Below, piece by piece: positions 44,842-54,244 of a stretch of 64,000 nt of DNA. The notes beneath the pieces are model-generated. The model saw only the letters and a list, made by a program, of their open reading frames with translations, was not told the origin of the DNA and searched no databases. The stretch's first letter is position 1. Each line of letters starts with the position of its first letter. The translations under genes were made by a program, and so were the position numbers. This DNA is from Marinobacter sp. HL-58 (GTDB taxonomy: Bacteria; Pseudomonadota; Gammaproteobacteria; Pseudomonadales; Oleiphilaceae): assembly GCF_001314605.1 (NCBI RefSeq), contig NZ_LIHP01000008.1, positions 45,446 to 109,445 on the forward strand. The letters run 5' to 3'.

Positions 44842-46332
44842 ATGAAGAACGTACCCCTTTATATCGCTGGCGAGTTTGTACAGAGCCAGACCGACCAGTG
44901 GATCGACGTTACCGATCCGGCCACCAACGAAGTTATTGCCAAGGCACCCTGTACCACCGACGCGGAAATGCGTCGTGCCATTGAAAATGCCGGCGAGGTG
45001 TTCAAGGCCTGGAAAGAAACCCCGGTTTCCGAGCGTGCCCGGGTGATGATGCGTTACCAGGCGCTGCTGAAAGAGCACCACGATGAAATTGCCGAGATCC
45101 TCTCCAGCGAAACCGGCAAGACCTTTGAGGATGCCAAGGGCGATGTCTGGCGTGGTATCGAGGTTGTGGAACATGCGGCTAACATCCCGTCCCTGATGAT
45201 GGGCGAGACTGTCGAAAACGTGGCCCGCGAAATCGACACCTATTCCTACACCCAGCCCCTGGGTGTGTGTGCCGGTATTACCCCGTTCAACTTCCCGGCC
45301 ATGATTCCCCTGTGGATGTTCCCTATGGCCATTGCCTGCGGTAACACCTTTATCCTCAAGCCTTCCGAGCAGGATCCGCTGACGCCCATGCGCCTGGCAG
45401 AGCTGTTCGAGGAAGCCGGTGCCCCGAAGGGTGTGTTGCAGGTGGTTCACGGTGGCAAGGAGCAGGTGGATGTACTGCTGACCGACCCGGCCATCAAGGC
45501 CGTCTCTTTTGTTGGCTCCGTGCCGGTAGGCCGTTACATCTACGAAACCGGTACCCGCAACATGAAGCGCGTCCAGAGCTTCGCCGGCGCAAAGAACCAC
45601 ATGGTGGTGCTGCCGGATGCGGACAAGGACCAGGTTGTGAAAGCTCTGGTCGGCGCGTCCGTGGGTGCGGCAGGCCAGCGTTGCATGGCTATTTCCGTGG
45701 CGGTTTTCGTGGGCGAGGCCCAGGCCTGGATTCCGGAAGTGAAGGAAGCCCTGGCCGCGGTCAAGCCGGGTGCCTGGAACGACAAGTCTGCCAGCTATGG
45801 CCCGATCATCAGCCGGAAAGCCAAGGAACGGGTGGAATCACTGATTACCCGTGGTGAACAGGAAGGTGCCAACCTGTTGCTGGACGGCCGCAACTGTACC
45901 GTCGACGGTCTGCCGGACGGCAACTGGGTGGGCCCGACCCTGTTCTCCGGGGTCAAGCCGGACATGGATATCTACAAGGAAGAAATCTTCGGCCCGGTGC
46001 TGTCGTGCATGGAAGTGGATACCCTGGCGGATGCCATCGCCCTGGTGAATGACAACCCCTACGGTAACGGCACCTCCATCTTTACCAGCTCCGGTGGCGC
46101 GGCACGCCGCTACCAGCACGAAATCGAAGTGGGCCAGGTGGGTATCAACGTGCCCATTCCGGTACCCCTGCCGTTCTTCTCCTTCACCGGCTGGAAGGGC
46201 TCCTTCTACGGTGACCAGCATGCCTATGGCAAGCAGGCGGTGAAGTTCTATACCGAAACCAAGACCATCACAGCCCGCTGGTTCAACAGCGATGCGGTTG
46301 CCGAAACCAACTTCTCCATCCGCATGCGGTAA
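44842..46332 (+). CDS. mmsA: CoA-acylating methylmalonate-semialdehyde dehydrogenase
   Basis: A 496-residue aldehyde dehydrogenase of the MmsA type, which turns (methyl)malonate semialdehyde plus CoA and NAD into propionyl-CoA or acetyl-CoA and CO2. It shows [43 protein letters not shown] and the catalytic Cys281 in [11 protein letters not shown]; the usual catalytic Glu of other ALDHs is absent near [10 protein letters not shown], as expected for CoA-acylating enzymes. ATG 44842 has AGGGAA upstream; ATG 44824 is alternative. It is first in a five-gene valine operon. Confidence 0.96.
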   Translation: MKNVPLYIAGEFVQSQTDQWIDVTDPATNEVIAKAPCTTDAEMRRAIENAGEVFKAWKETPVSERARVMMRYQALLKEHHDEIAEILSSETGKTFEDAKGDVWRGIEVVEHAANIPSLMMGETVENVAREIDTYSYTQPLGVCAGITPFNFPAMIPLWMFPMAIACGNTFILKPSEQDPLTPMRLAELFEEAGAPKGVLQVVHGGKEQVDVLLTDPAIKAVSFVGSVPVGRYIYETGTRNMKRVQSFAGAKNHMVVLPDADKDQVVKALVGASVGAAGQRCMAISVAVFVGEAQAWIPEVKEALAAVKPGAWNDKSASYGPIISRKAKERVESLITRGEQEGANLLLDGRNCTVDGLPDGNWVGPTLFSGVKPDMDIYKEEIFGPVLSCMEVDTLADAIALVNDNPYGNGTSIFTSSGGAARRYQHEIEVGQVGINVPIPVPLPFFSFTGWKGSFYGDQHAYGKQAVKFYTETKTITARWFNSDAVAETNFSIRMR

Positions 46333-46341
46333 GGGGAAAAC

Positions 46342-47508
46342 ATGAACTTTGATCTGACGGAAGATCAGCTGGCCTTCCGCGAAGCTGCCAAAGCCTTTGC
46401 GGAAAAGGCCATGGCGCCCCACGCGGCAAAATGGGATGCGGATCATGTGTTCCCGGTGGAAGTGATCCGCGAGGCTGGCGAAATGGGCTTCTGCGGCATC
46501 TACACCCCGGAAGCCCAGGGTGGCATGGGGCTGTCGCGGCTGGATACCAGCGTGATCGTGGAAGAGCTGGCCGCTGCCTGCCCTTCCACGGCGGCTTACA
46601 TCACCATTCACAACATGGCGACCTGGATGGTGGCGCAATTCGGTAATACCGATATCCAGGAACAGATTGCCCCGAGAATGGCCAGCGGCGAGTGGCTGGG
46701 TTCCTACTGCCTGACCGAACCGGGTGCCGGCTCCGACGCCGGTAACCTGCGCACCAAGGCCACCCGGGACGGCGACAGCTACCTGCTTAACGGCAGCAAG
46801 GTGTTCATCTCCGGCGCCGGCGGTACCCAGATGCTGGTGGTGATGGCCCGTACCGGTGCGCCGGACAGCGGCCCCAAAGGCATCAGCGCCTTCGTGGTGC
46901 CCGCAGACAGCGACGGCATCCACTACGGTAAGGCGGAGGAGAAAATGGGCTGGAACAGCCAGCCCACCCGCCAGATTACCTTCGAAAATGTCCGTGTGCC
47001 GGCCAACAACCGCCTGGGTGAGGAAGGCCAGGGCTTCATGATTGCCATGAAGGGGCTGGACGGTGGACGCCTGAATATTGCCACCTGCTCCATCGGTGGA
47101 GCCCACGCGGCTCTGCTCAGATCCCGCAACTACATGCACGAACGTGAACAGTTCGGCCAGGCGCTGGCCGGCTTCCAGGCGTTGCAGTTCAAGCTGGCCG
47201 ACATGGCCACCAATCTGGTAGCGGCCCGGCAGATGGTTCGCCTGGCCGCCTACCGGCTGGACCAGGGCGACCCGGAGGCCACGCTCCATTGCGCCATGGC
47301 CAAACGCTTCGCCACCGATGCCTGCTTTGAGGTGTGCAACGAGGCGCTCCAGCTCCACGGTGGATACGGCTATATCCGCGAATACCCGCTGGAACGCTAT
47401 GTGCGTGACCTGAGGGTTCACCAGATTCTGGAAGGTACCAACGAAATCATGCGGCTGATCGTGGCTCGCCGGCTGCTGGAGCCGGGCGTAGCCGAGGCTA
47501 TTCAATAA
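46342..47508 (+). CDS. Acyl-CoA dehydrogenase, probably isobutyryl-CoA dehydrogenase
   Basis: A 388-residue FAD enzyme of the acyl-CoA dehydrogenase family. It carries YCLTEPGAGSDAGNLRTKA, YLLNGSKVFISGAGG, the C-terminal LQLHGGYGYIREYPLERYVR and the catalytic Glu in QILEGTNEIMR. It starts 9 bp after mmsA with AAGGGG. Its place between mmsA and the hydratase and hydrolase of valine breakdown makes isobutyryl-CoA to methacrylyl-CoA the likely reaction. An electron-transfer flavoprotein would accept the electrons. Confidence 0.93.
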   Translation: MNFDLTEDQLAFREAAKAFAEKAMAPHAAKWDADHVFPVEVIREAGEMGFCGIYTPEAQGGMGLSRLDTSVIVEELAAACPSTAAYITIHNMATWMVAQFGNTDIQEQIAPRMASGEWLGSYCLTEPGAGSDAGNLRTKATRDGDSYLLNGSKVFISGAGGTQMLVVMARTGAPDSGPKGISAFVVPADSDGIHYGKAEEKMGWNSQPTRQITFENVRVPANNRLGEEGQGFMIAMKGLDGGRLNIATCSIGGAHAALLRSRNYMHEREQFGQALAGFQALQFKLADMATNLVAARQMVRLAAYRLDQGDPEATLHCAMAKRFATDACFEVCNEALQLHGGYGYIREYPLERYVRDLRVHQILEGTNEIMRLIVARRLLEPGVAEAIQ

Positions 47509-47537
47509 CCGCCATCGAATAAAAAGCGAGAATGGAT

Positions 47538-48317
47538 ATGAGCGAACTGATTCAGCTGGAAAAACGCGACCACACCGCGATCCTTACCATCAATAACCCG
47601 CCGGCCAATACCTGGACGCGGGAATCCCTGAAGGCGCTGGAAGACGCCATCGAAGCGCTGAACGCGGACCGTAACATTTTTGCCCTGGTGGTCACCGGCC
47701 AGGGGGAGAAGTTCTTCTCCGCCGGTGCGGATCTCAAGAGCTTTGCTGACGGCGATATCGCCAATGCCAGTGTAATGGCCCAGGCATTCGGCCAGGCATT
47801 CAATGCCCTGAGTCGTTTCCGTGGTGTGTCCATTGCGGCGGTGAACGGTTATGCCATGGGCGGTGGCCTGGAGTGTGCCATGGCCTGTGATATCCGCATT
47901 GCTGAAGAACATGCCCAGATGGCCCTGCCGGAGGCGACCGTAGGCCTGTTGCCCTGTGCCGGCGGCACCCAGAACCTGCCCTGGCTGGTTGGTGAGGGCT
48001 GGGCCAAGCGCATGATCCTGTGCGGTGAACGCATCAAGGCTGACAAGGCATTGAGCATTGGCCTGGTGGAAGAGGTGGTGCCTTCGGGTGCATCCCTGGA
48101 CAAGGCCCTGGAACTGGCGCAGATGGCTGGCAAGCAGAGCCCGTCCTCGGTGGCCCGCTGCAAGACCCTGGTGATGAGTGCCCGGGATGGCCGCAGCCAC
48201 GATGATGGCTGGCGCATGGAGCGGGAGCTGTTCATTGAACTGTTCAGCACCGAAGATCAGCGGGAAGGGGTGAATGCGTTCCTTGAGAAGCGCACTCCGG
48301 AATGGAAAAACCGATAA
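47538..48317 (+). CDS. Enoyl-CoA hydratase (methacrylyl-CoA hydration likely)
   Basis: A 259-residue crotonase. The oxyanion-hole motif is FFSAGADLKSFADGD, the first glutamate region is GYAMGGGLECAMACDIRIAEE, and the second is ALPEATVGLLPCAGGTQNLP, both glutamates being present, so it should be an active hydratase. ATG 47538 has a better spaced GCGAG than ATG 47532. In this operon it would hydrate methacrylyl-CoA to 3-hydroxyisobutyryl-CoA, feeding the next enzyme 12 bp downstream. Confidence 0.92.
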   Translation: MSELIQLEKRDHTAILTINNPPANTWTRESLKALEDAIEALNADRNIFALVVTGQGEKFFSAGADLKSFADGDIANASVMAQAFGQAFNALSRFRGVSIAAVNGYAMGGGLECAMACDIRIAEEHAQMALPEATVGLLPCAGGTQNLPWLVGEGWAKRMILCGERIKADKALSIGLVEEVVPSGASLDKALELAQMAGKQSPSSVARCKTLVMSARDGRSHDDGWRMERELFIELFSTEDQREGVNAFLEKRTPEWKNR

Positions 48318-48329
48318 GCCGGACGAACT

Positions 48330-49415
48330 ATGAGCAACCAGGCCATTATTTTTGAAGAACTGGAAGCCGCCGGTGGCAGCCGTATCGGTGTCGCGCGGCT
48401 GAATGCGCCCAGGGCCATGAATGCCCTGTCGCTGGAAATGATCCATCTGCTGAAGGCGAAGCTGGATCAGTGGGCGGCCGATGACGGTATTGGAGCCGTG
48501 TGGCTGGAAGGCGAGGGCGACAAGGCCCTGTGCGCCGGTGGCGACATTGTGGCGCTTTACCGCGACATGACCGAGCCCCGCTCGGGCAACAAGTCCGCCA
48601 GTGAAGGGGAAACCTTTTTCACTGACGAGTACGAACTGGACTATCAGATTCACACCTACCCGAAACCGTTTATCGTCTGGGGCAACGGCCTTGTGATGGG
48701 CGGTGGTCTGGGCCTGATGGTGGGCGGCTCCCACCGGGTGGTCACCGAGAATTCGCGGGTGGCGATGCCGGAAGTGAGCATCGGCCTTTATCCGGATGTC
48801 GGGGCAGGCTGGTTTCTCAACAGGATGCCGGGGCGCACCGGGTTGTTCCTGGGGCTGACCGGTGCCCAGATGAACGGCGCTGATGCCCTGTTTACCGGTC
48901 TGGCTGACCGGTTCATCCGCCATGACATGCGTGATGAGGTCAAGCAGGCCCTGCAGCAGTCGACCTTCGGCGACGAAGCTCATGCGGTTGTCAGCAGGGT
49001 GTTGCGACGGTTCGAGGCTGGCTCGGCCGAGGCGATGCCCCGGGCCGTGGTGCGGGAGCACTTTGATGTCATCCAGGCACTCACCGACGGTGATTCACTG
49101 GTTGAGGTGGTGGATAAGCTGGGCCAGTACGCCGGTGAGGACCCCTGGCTGATCAAGGCGGTAAAAACCGTTGCGGCGGCATCGCCGGCTTCACTGACCC
49201 TGCACTGGCGGCACTTTCACAACACGCCCCTGGACAGCCTGTCCCAGGTGTTCGACAAGGAGCTCCACCTGTCCCTGCGCAGCCTGAAAATGGGTGAATT
49301 CGCCGAAGGCATACGGGCACTGTTGATCGACAAGGACCGGAAGCCACGCTGGCATTTTCCCACCCTGGAGAGCGTTGACCCGGAGTGGATTGACCGGTTC
49401 TTCATGAAGCCCTGA
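48330..49415 (+). CDS. 3-hydroxyisobutyryl-CoA hydrolase
   Basis: A 361-residue crotonase-fold hydrolase, longer than hydratases by a C-terminal extension, as in human HIBCH. It shows LNAPRAMNALSLEMIHLL, KALCAGGDIVALYRDM, VMGGGLGLMVGGSHRVVTEN, AMPEVSIGLYPDVGAGWFLN and the C-terminal FMKP preceded by VDPEWIDRFF. It releases 3-hydroxyisobutyrate from its CoA ester, the committed thioester hydrolysis of valine degradation, and supplies the substrate for MmsB. Confidence 0.94.
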   Translation: MSNQAIIFEELEAAGGSRIGVARLNAPRAMNALSLEMIHLLKAKLDQWAADDGIGAVWLEGEGDKALCAGGDIVALYRDMTEPRSGNKSASEGETFFTDEYELDYQIHTYPKPFIVWGNGLVMGGGLGLMVGGSHRVVTENSRVAMPEVSIGLYPDVGAGWFLNRMPGRTGLFLGLTGAQMNGADALFTGLADRFIRHDMRDEVKQALQQSTFGDEAHAVVSRVLRRFEAGSAEAMPRAVVREHFDVIQALTDGDSLVEVVDKLGQYAGEDPWLIKAVKTVAAASPASLTLHWRHFHNTPLDSLSQVFDKELHLSLRSLKMGEFAEGIRALLIDKDRKPRWHFPTLESVDPEWIDRFFMKP

Positions 49416-49467
49416 AACAAACAGAACAGACCTGATCAAATCGGATCAAAAAGCGGAGAACAATAAT

Positions 49468-50361
49468 ATGGCGACTATCACGTTTATCGGTCTTGGCAAC
49501 ATGGGTGGCCCAATGGCGACCAACCTCGTCAAGGCAGGCCACGCAGTCACGGTGTTTGATCTGTCCTCGGAGGCGGTCAAGGCGCTCACCAGTGCAGGTG
49601 CGAAATCCGCGGCGACCATACAGGATGCGGTGGAGGGCGCCGAAGTGGTTATCTCCATGCTGCCTGCGGGCCAGCATGTGGAGTCCGTGTATCTGGGTGA
49701 AAATGGCCTACTGAAGCAATTGCCATCCAGCACACTGGTGATCGATTCCTCCACCATTGCCCCGGAAACCGCCAAGGGCGTGGCCGAGGCAGCAGTCTCG
49801 GCGGGCATTACCTTTATGGATGCGCCGGTCTCCGGTGGGGTGGGCGGCGCCAAAGCCGGCACCCTGACCTTTATCTGTGGCGGCGAGGCGGACGCCTTCG
49901 AGCGCGCCAAGCCGATCCTCGAAGGCATGGGCAAGAACATCTTCCACGCCGGCCCCCATGGTGCCGGACAGATTGCCAAGATCTGCAACAACATGCTCCT
50001 GGCCATCCTGATGAGTGGAACCAGTGAAGCTCTGGCCCTGGGCGTGAAGAATGGACTGGATCCTGCCGTGCTTTCGGAAATCATGAAGCAGAGCTCCGGC
50101 GGCAACTGGGCACTGAATGTCTACAACCCCTGGCCCGGCGTGATGGACGGCGTGCCGGCATCCCGTGACTACGAAGGTGGTTTCCTGGTCAATCTGATGA
50201 ACAAGGACCTGGGCCTGGCCCTTGATAACGCCGTTAAAAACCAGGCGCCAATCCCGATGGGATCGCTGGCCCGGAACCTGTTCGCGTTGCATGCGAGCGA
50301 AGGTAATGGAGGGCTGGACTTCTCCAGCATCCAGAAATTCTATTACCGCGAACAGGGCTGA
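49468..50361 (+). CDS. mmsB: 3-hydroxyisobutyrate dehydrogenase
   Basis: A 297-residue beta-hydroxyacid dehydrogenase. The NAD site is FIGLGNMGGPMATNLVKAGH at the N-terminus; the substrate motif is FMDAPVSGGVGGAKAGTLTF; the catalytic Lys is in GAGQIAKICNNMLLA near residue 171. It oxidises 3-hydroxyisobutyrate to methylmalonate semialdehyde, the substrate of MmsA, closing the pathway encoded in this operon. A GGAGAA site precedes ATG 49468. It is the last gene; the transcript probably ends before 50440. Confidence 0.96.
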   Translation: MATITFIGLGNMGGPMATNLVKAGHAVTVFDLSSEAVKALTSAGAKSAATIQDAVEGAEVVISMLPAGQHVESVYLGENGLLKQLPSSTLVIDSSTIAPETAKGVAEAAVSAGITFMDAPVSGGVGGAKAGTLTFICGGEADAFERAKPILEGMGKNIFHAGPHGAGQIAKICNNMLLAILMSGTSEALALGVKNGLDPAVLSEIMKQSSGGNWALNVYNPWPGVMDGVPASRDYEGGFLVNLMNKDLGLALDNAVKNQAPIPMGSLARNLFALHASEGNGGLDFSSIQKFYYREQG

Positions 50362-50442
50362 ACAGGCGGCGCCTTCAGGATTTTCCGGGCAGGGTTTTCA
50401 GCCATGCCATCGGGTTCTGAAGGCGTTTATTTTTAGCTAAAA

Positions 50443-50460
50443 GTTTACCTTTACGTAAAC
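50443..50460 (+). promoter_or_regulatory. TTTACGTAAA-type operator upstream of the acyl-CoA synthetase
   Basis: GTTTACCTTTACGTAAAC is an 18-bp inverted repeat (GTTTAC/GTAAAC) that also contains TTTACGTAAA, located 60 bp before the synthetase start. A closely related site precedes the transporter genes at 53393. TTTACGT-type palindromes resemble those of LiuR-like regulators of branched-chain acyl metabolism, but the regulator is not encoded here. Confidence 0.5.
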
Positions 50461-50519
50461 TATAGCCTGTGCTACACATTGAGAACAGAATCCGTCCACA
50501 AAAACAAAAGGAATGGACT

Positions 50520-52169
50520 ATGAGCCTCCCGGAATACCAATCGGTCTATGACAATTTCGATCCCGCCAGTCTCGAAGCCGAGATCCTGGAGGGTAGCCTG
50601 GATACGGGCCTGAACGTCTGTACTGAAATCTGCGACAAATGGGCAGACGACCCACAGCGGGTCGCGCTGTATTATGAGAAGCCTGATGGCGGCTCCGGCA
50701 AGCTCACTTTTGCCGAGCTGAAAGAAAAGTCCGCCCGTTTTGCGAATTACCTGAAATCCCGGGGTATCGGCAAGGGCGATCGCGTTGCGGCTTTGCTGCC
50801 CCGCAGCCCTGAACTGCTTATTGTTATTGCCGGTACCCTCAGGGCCGGTGCTGTCTACCAGCCGTTGTTTACGGCATTTGGCCCCGGCGCCATCGAATAC
50901 CGTTTCGAGCGTGCCCAGACCAAGCTGGTGGTGACGGATCCGGTCAACTACCCCAAGCTCACTGAAGTGAAAGACTGTGCGCCGGTGGTGTGCGTCAACG
51001 CCGCCGAGGTGAGTGGCGACATCCCGGACTTCCAGCAGATTCTGGCAGAGCAGTCGGACCAGTTCGAGCCGGTGCTGATCAAGGGCAGTGACCCCTTTCT
51101 GCAGATGTTCACGTCCGGCACCGTTGGCAAGTCCAAGGGTGTGGCGGTTCCCGCCAAGGCACTGCTGGCTTTCTATGTCTACATGAAATATGCCATCGAC
51201 CTGCGGGACGATGACGTGTTCTGGAACGTGGCGGATCCCGGCTGGGCATACGGGCTTTACTATGCGGTGGTTGGCCCGCTGCTGATGGGTCATGCGACCC
51301 ATTTCAACCCGGGCGCATTCACCCCGGAAACCACCTACGACATGATCCGCAAATACAAAATCACCAACCTGGCGGCGGCGCCTACCGCCTATCGGCTGCT
51401 GAAGGCCAATGATCACGTACTGCCGGAAGGTGAAAACCTGGGGCTGCGGGTGGCCAGCAGTGCCGGCGAGCCGCTGAATCCGGAAGTGGTGAACTGGATC
51501 GAACGGCGCCATTTCTGCCCGGTGAAAGACCACTATGGCCAGACCGAAACCGGCATGACCTGCTGCAACTTCCATGGCCTTGAGCACCCGGTGCGCCCGG
51601 GCTCCATGGGGTATTCGTCCCCTGGCCACAAAGTGGTTGCGCTGAATGCAAAGAACGAAGAGGTGGGTGCGGGTGAGATCGGCCAGCTGGCGGTGGATGT
51701 CAAGGCCTCGCCGCTGTTCCACTTTGACGGCTATACCTGGGGCGAAAAGGACCCCTTCGTTAACGGCTACTACCTGACCGGCGACATGGTGGTAAACCAT
51801 GGTGATGGCTGCTTCTCCTTCAGCGGCCGTGATGACGACATCATCACCACAGCCGGCTACCGTGTCGGGCCGGCGGATGTGGAAAGCACCCTGCTGGAGC
51901 ACAAGGCCGTGGCGGAATCCGGTGTGGTTGCCAAGCCCGACGAAAAGCGGGGCTCCATCATCAAGGCCTATGTGGTGATCAAGGGCGGACAGGAACCGGA
52001 GAGCGAAGACGCCCTCAAAGACGAGCTGCAGGAACTGGTGCGTCACCGCCTGTCTGCCCATGCTTATCCACGGGAAATCGAATTCGTGGATGAGTTGCCG
52101 AAAACCCCCAGTGGCAAGATCCAGCGCTTTGTTCTGCGCAACCAGGCGAAGGAAGAGATAAAGGGATGA
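50520..52169 (+). CDS. AMP-forming acyl-CoA synthetase (AcsA/MACS-like)
   Basis: A 549-residue ANL-superfamily enzyme that activates a carboxylate to its CoA thioester via an acyl-AMP. Motifs in order are the P-loop FTSGTVGKSKGVAV, the adenine-binding YGQTETGMTC, YLTGDMVVNHGDG and the C-terminal catalytic Lys in TPSGKIQRFVLR. It groups by eye with acetyl/medium-chain synthetases rather than long-chain FadD. It starts a unit with a coupled thioesterase and hydrolase, followed by a Liv-type importer, so the substrate may be the imported acid. Confidence 0.92.
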   Translation: MSLPEYQSVYDNFDPASLEAEILEGSLDTGLNVCTEICDKWADDPQRVALYYEKPDGGSGKLTFAELKEKSARFANYLKSRGIGKGDRVAALLPRSPELLIVIAGTLRAGAVYQPLFTAFGPGAIEYRFERAQTKLVVTDPVNYPKLTEVKDCAPVVCVNAAEVSGDIPDFQQILAEQSDQFEPVLIKGSDPFLQMFTSGTVGKSKGVAVPAKALLAFYVYMKYAIDLRDDDVFWNVADPGWAYGLYYAVVGPLLMGHATHFNPGAFTPETTYDMIRKYKITNLAAAPTAYRLLKANDHVLPEGENLGLRVASSAGEPLNPEVVNWIERRHFCPVKDHYGQTETGMTCCNFHGLEHPVRPGSMGYSSPGHKVVALNAKNEEVGAGEIGQLAVDVKASPLFHFDGYTWGEKDPFVNGYYLTGDMVVNHGDGCFSFSGRDDDIITTAGYRVGPADVESTLLEHKAVAESGVVAKPDEKRGSIIKAYVVIKGGQEPESEDALKDELQELVRHRLSAHAYPREIEFVDELPKTPSGKIQRFVLRNQAKEEIKG

Positions 52170-52582
52170 TCGTTACCTTCGAGGAGTTGCAGGCCTTTCT
52201 TGCCGAACAGTTTCCCCAGGGTGCCCGTTACGGCACCCTGGAGAAGCTTGGGGATGGTTGGGCGGAAATGAAGCTGGAGGTGGACGAGGAACACCTGCGC
52301 CCCGGTGGCACCGTTTCCGGGCCTGCCATGATGGGCCTGGCGGATGTGGCTCTGTATGCCGCGCTGCTGGGCAAGATTGGCCTGGTGCCGCTGGCGGTCA
52401 CCAGCAATCTGAACATCAATTTCCTGCGCAAGCCGGTAGCCCACAGCCCGATTCGCGCCCGGGCGAACATGCTGCGTATCGGCAGGGCCACCGGGGTGGG
52501 TGAAGTATTCGTCCATTCCGAAGGCATGGAAGATCCGGTCGCCCATGCCACCATTACCTACAGTATTCCTGCCAGGCGGTGA
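52166..52582 (+). CDS. PaaI-type hotdog thioesterase
   Basis: A 138-residue single-domain hotdog thioesterase. The active-site region reads LRPGGTVSGPAMMGLADVAL, with Asp rather than Glu near the helix N-terminus, a common variant. The central strand continues AVTSNLNINFLRKPVA. It overlaps the synthetase stop (ATGA), so it is translationally coupled. The role may be to recycle CoA from dead-end acyl-CoA made by the synthetase. Confidence 0.88.
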   Translation: MIVTFEELQAFLAEQFPQGARYGTLEKLGDGWAEMKLEVDEEHLRPGGTVSGPAMMGLADVALYAALLGKIGLVPLAVTSNLNINFLRKPVAHSPIRARANMLRIGRATGVGEVFVHSEGMEDPVAHATITYSIPARR

Positions 52583-52586
52583 CGGC

Positions 52587-53390
52587 ATGAAAGTCACCGA
52601 TCTTGCGGTTCCGCTGGGTGACGGAATCAGGGTACAGGCGCAGAAGCTGAGTCACCCGAATGGACGGGGGCCAGTGCTGGTTTTTCTTCACGAGTCCCTC
52701 GGTAATATTGCCTTGTGGAAAAACTTTCCCCGCAGAGTTGCAGAGGCAAGCGGTCTCGACGCCCTGGTGTATGAACGCCAGGGCTATGGCGCGTCCAGTG
52801 ACGAACCTCTGCCCCGCCCATACGATTATCTGGAGCGGGAAGGCTCGGTGTACCTGCCGCGGCTGCTGGATGCGCTGGAGATCAGAGAAGTAATTCTGGT
52901 AGGGCACAGCGATGGTGGTTCCATCGCTCTGATCGCAGCGGCTGCCCTGGGCGCGCGTGCGAAGGGACTGATTACCATGGCGGCCCATACCTGGGCGGAT
53001 CATCTGACCCTGAAAGGCATTCGTGATATGCGCCGGCGTTATTCGGAGGACGGGATTCGGGAAAAACTTCTGCGCCATCACGGCGACCGCACAGACGCCC
53101 TGTTCCATGCCTGGCAGGATATCTGGCTGGACGAAGGATTTCATCAGTCACTTGATTTTACCTCCTGGCTGGACGATATCCGCTGCCCGGCTATGATCAT
53201 TCAGGGGGAAGACGATGAATACGGTGTTCCGGAACAGGTGACCCGAATTGTGGATGGCATCGGAAGCCAAGCGACACCGGTTTTTATGCCCGAAACCGGC
53301 CATTCGCCCCATCTACAGCAACCAGACCGGGTGCTGCAGCTGATAGTCGACTTTGTGCGGATAGATATTGATCAAAAAAGTGCGATTTAG
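52587..53390 (+). CDS. Alpha/beta-fold hydrolase of the acyl-CoA synthetase unit
   Basis: A 267-residue alpha/beta hydrolase with a lid. It shows LVFLHESLGNIALWKNFPRR at the oxyanion strand, the nucleophile elbow LVGHSDGGSIAL, the acid in IIQGEDDEYGVPEQ and the catalytic His in PETGHSPHLQQPD. It resembles MhpC/BphD-like or ester hydrolases. It begins 4 bp past the thioesterase stop. It may release a carboxylic acid from an ester for activation by the synthetase. The substrate is unknown. Confidence 0.88.
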   Translation: MKVTDLAVPLGDGIRVQAQKLSHPNGRGPVLVFLHESLGNIALWKNFPRRVAEASGLDALVYERQGYGASSDEPLPRPYDYLEREGSVYLPRLLDALEIREVILVGHSDGGSIALIAAAALGARAKGLITMAAHTWADHLTLKGIRDMRRRYSEDGIREKLLRHHGDRTDALFHAWQDIWLDEGFHQSLDFTSWLDDIRCPAMIIQGEDDEYGVPEQVTRIVDGIGSQATPVFMPETGHSPHLQQPDRVLQLIVDFVRIDIDQKSAI

Positions 53391-53392
53391 CA

Positions 53393-53414
53393 TTGACGTT
53401 TACGTATACGTCAA
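53393..53414 (+). promoter_or_regulatory. 22-bp operator upstream of the Liv-type ABC genes
   Basis: TTGACGTTTAC followed by GTATACGTCAA is a near-perfect 22-bp palindrome with one mismatched pair, 53 bp before the first ATPase gene. Aligned on TTTACGTA it shares most left-half bases with the site at 50443, so one regulator probably controls both the synthetase unit and the importer. Confidence 0.6.
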
Positions 53415-53467
53415 TCTAATCTGTAGGAAGAGTAAACGCACTACAATAACAAAAGGTAGAATGGCCC

Positions 53468-54244
53468 ATGAGTGACACGTTCGTTCTGGAGACCCAAAGC
53501 CTCGTCAAAGAGTTCAAAGGCTTCGTGGCGGTCGATGACGTTAACCTGAAAGTGCAGCGTGGTCATATTCATGCTCTGATCGGTCCCAATGGTGCCGGCA
53601 AAACCACCGTATTCAATCTGCTCACCAAGTTCCTGATTCCTACCCGTGGCAAGATACTGTTCAAGGGTGAGGATATTACCTCCATGAAATCAGCGGCCAT
53701 AGCCCGTAAGGGTGTGGTGCGGTCTTTCCAGATTTCCGCCGTCTTTCCTCACATGACTGCTCTGGAGAATATCCGGGTAGCTCTGCAGAGTTTCCAGGGC
53801 AATACCTTCAGCTTCTGGAAATCCGGTGCCTCCCTCAACAGCCTCAATGACCGTTGCATGGAGCTGCTCGAGAGCGTAGGCCTGGCCGATTTTGCCAATA
53901 CCACCACCGTTGAACTGGCCTATGGCCGCAAACGGGCCCTGGAGCTTGCCACCACGTTGGCCATGGAGCCTGAGCTGTTACTGCTGGATGAGCCCACCCA
54001 GGGTATGGGAAGCGAAGACGTGGACAGGGTAGTGGAGCTGGTGCGCAAGGCAGCCGAAGGCCGCACTGTGCTGATGGTGGAGCACAACCTTGGCGTGGTC
54101 AGCAAACTCTGTGACCGGGTCACCGTGCTGGCCCAGGGGTCTGTGCTTACTGAGGGCAACTACCAGGAAGTGTCTGACGATCCCCGGGTTCGCGAGGTTT
54201 ACATGGGCGGCACTGCCACCAAAAAGCAGGAGGCAGCGGAATGA
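53468..54244 (+). CDS. Liv-type ABC transporter ATP-binding protein (LivG-like)
   Basis: A 258-residue ATPase of the HAAT branch. It has Walker A GPNGAGKTTVFNL, the Q-loop region, a signature-like ELAYGRKRALELATTLAM (LivG-type YGxxR in place of LSGGQ), Walker B LLLDEPTQGMGSEDVD and the switch His in MVEHNLGVV. It follows the 22-bp operator and overlaps the next ATPase gene by 4 bp. It powers import of a branched-chain amino acid, amide or small acid through the permeases encoded downstream. Confidence 0.93.
   Translation: MSDTFVLETQSLVKEFKGFVAVDDVNLKVQRGHIHALIGPNGAGKTTVFNLLTKFLIPTRGKILFKGEDITSMKSAAIARKGVVRSFQISAVFPHMTALENIRVALQSFQGNTFSFWKSGASLNSLNDRCMELLESVGLADFANTTTVELAYGRKRALELATTLAMEPELLLLDEPTQGMGSEDVDRVVELVRKAAEGRTVLMVEHNLGVVSKLCDRVTVLAQGSVLTEGNYQEVSDDPRVREVYMGGTATKKQEAAE

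Noticed and set aside
45838..49061. Two very long minus-strand frames (about 520-555 residues) antisense to the valine operon
   Set aside because: Low-complexity translations rich in His, Gln and Gly without domains, opposite five well-recognised enzymes.
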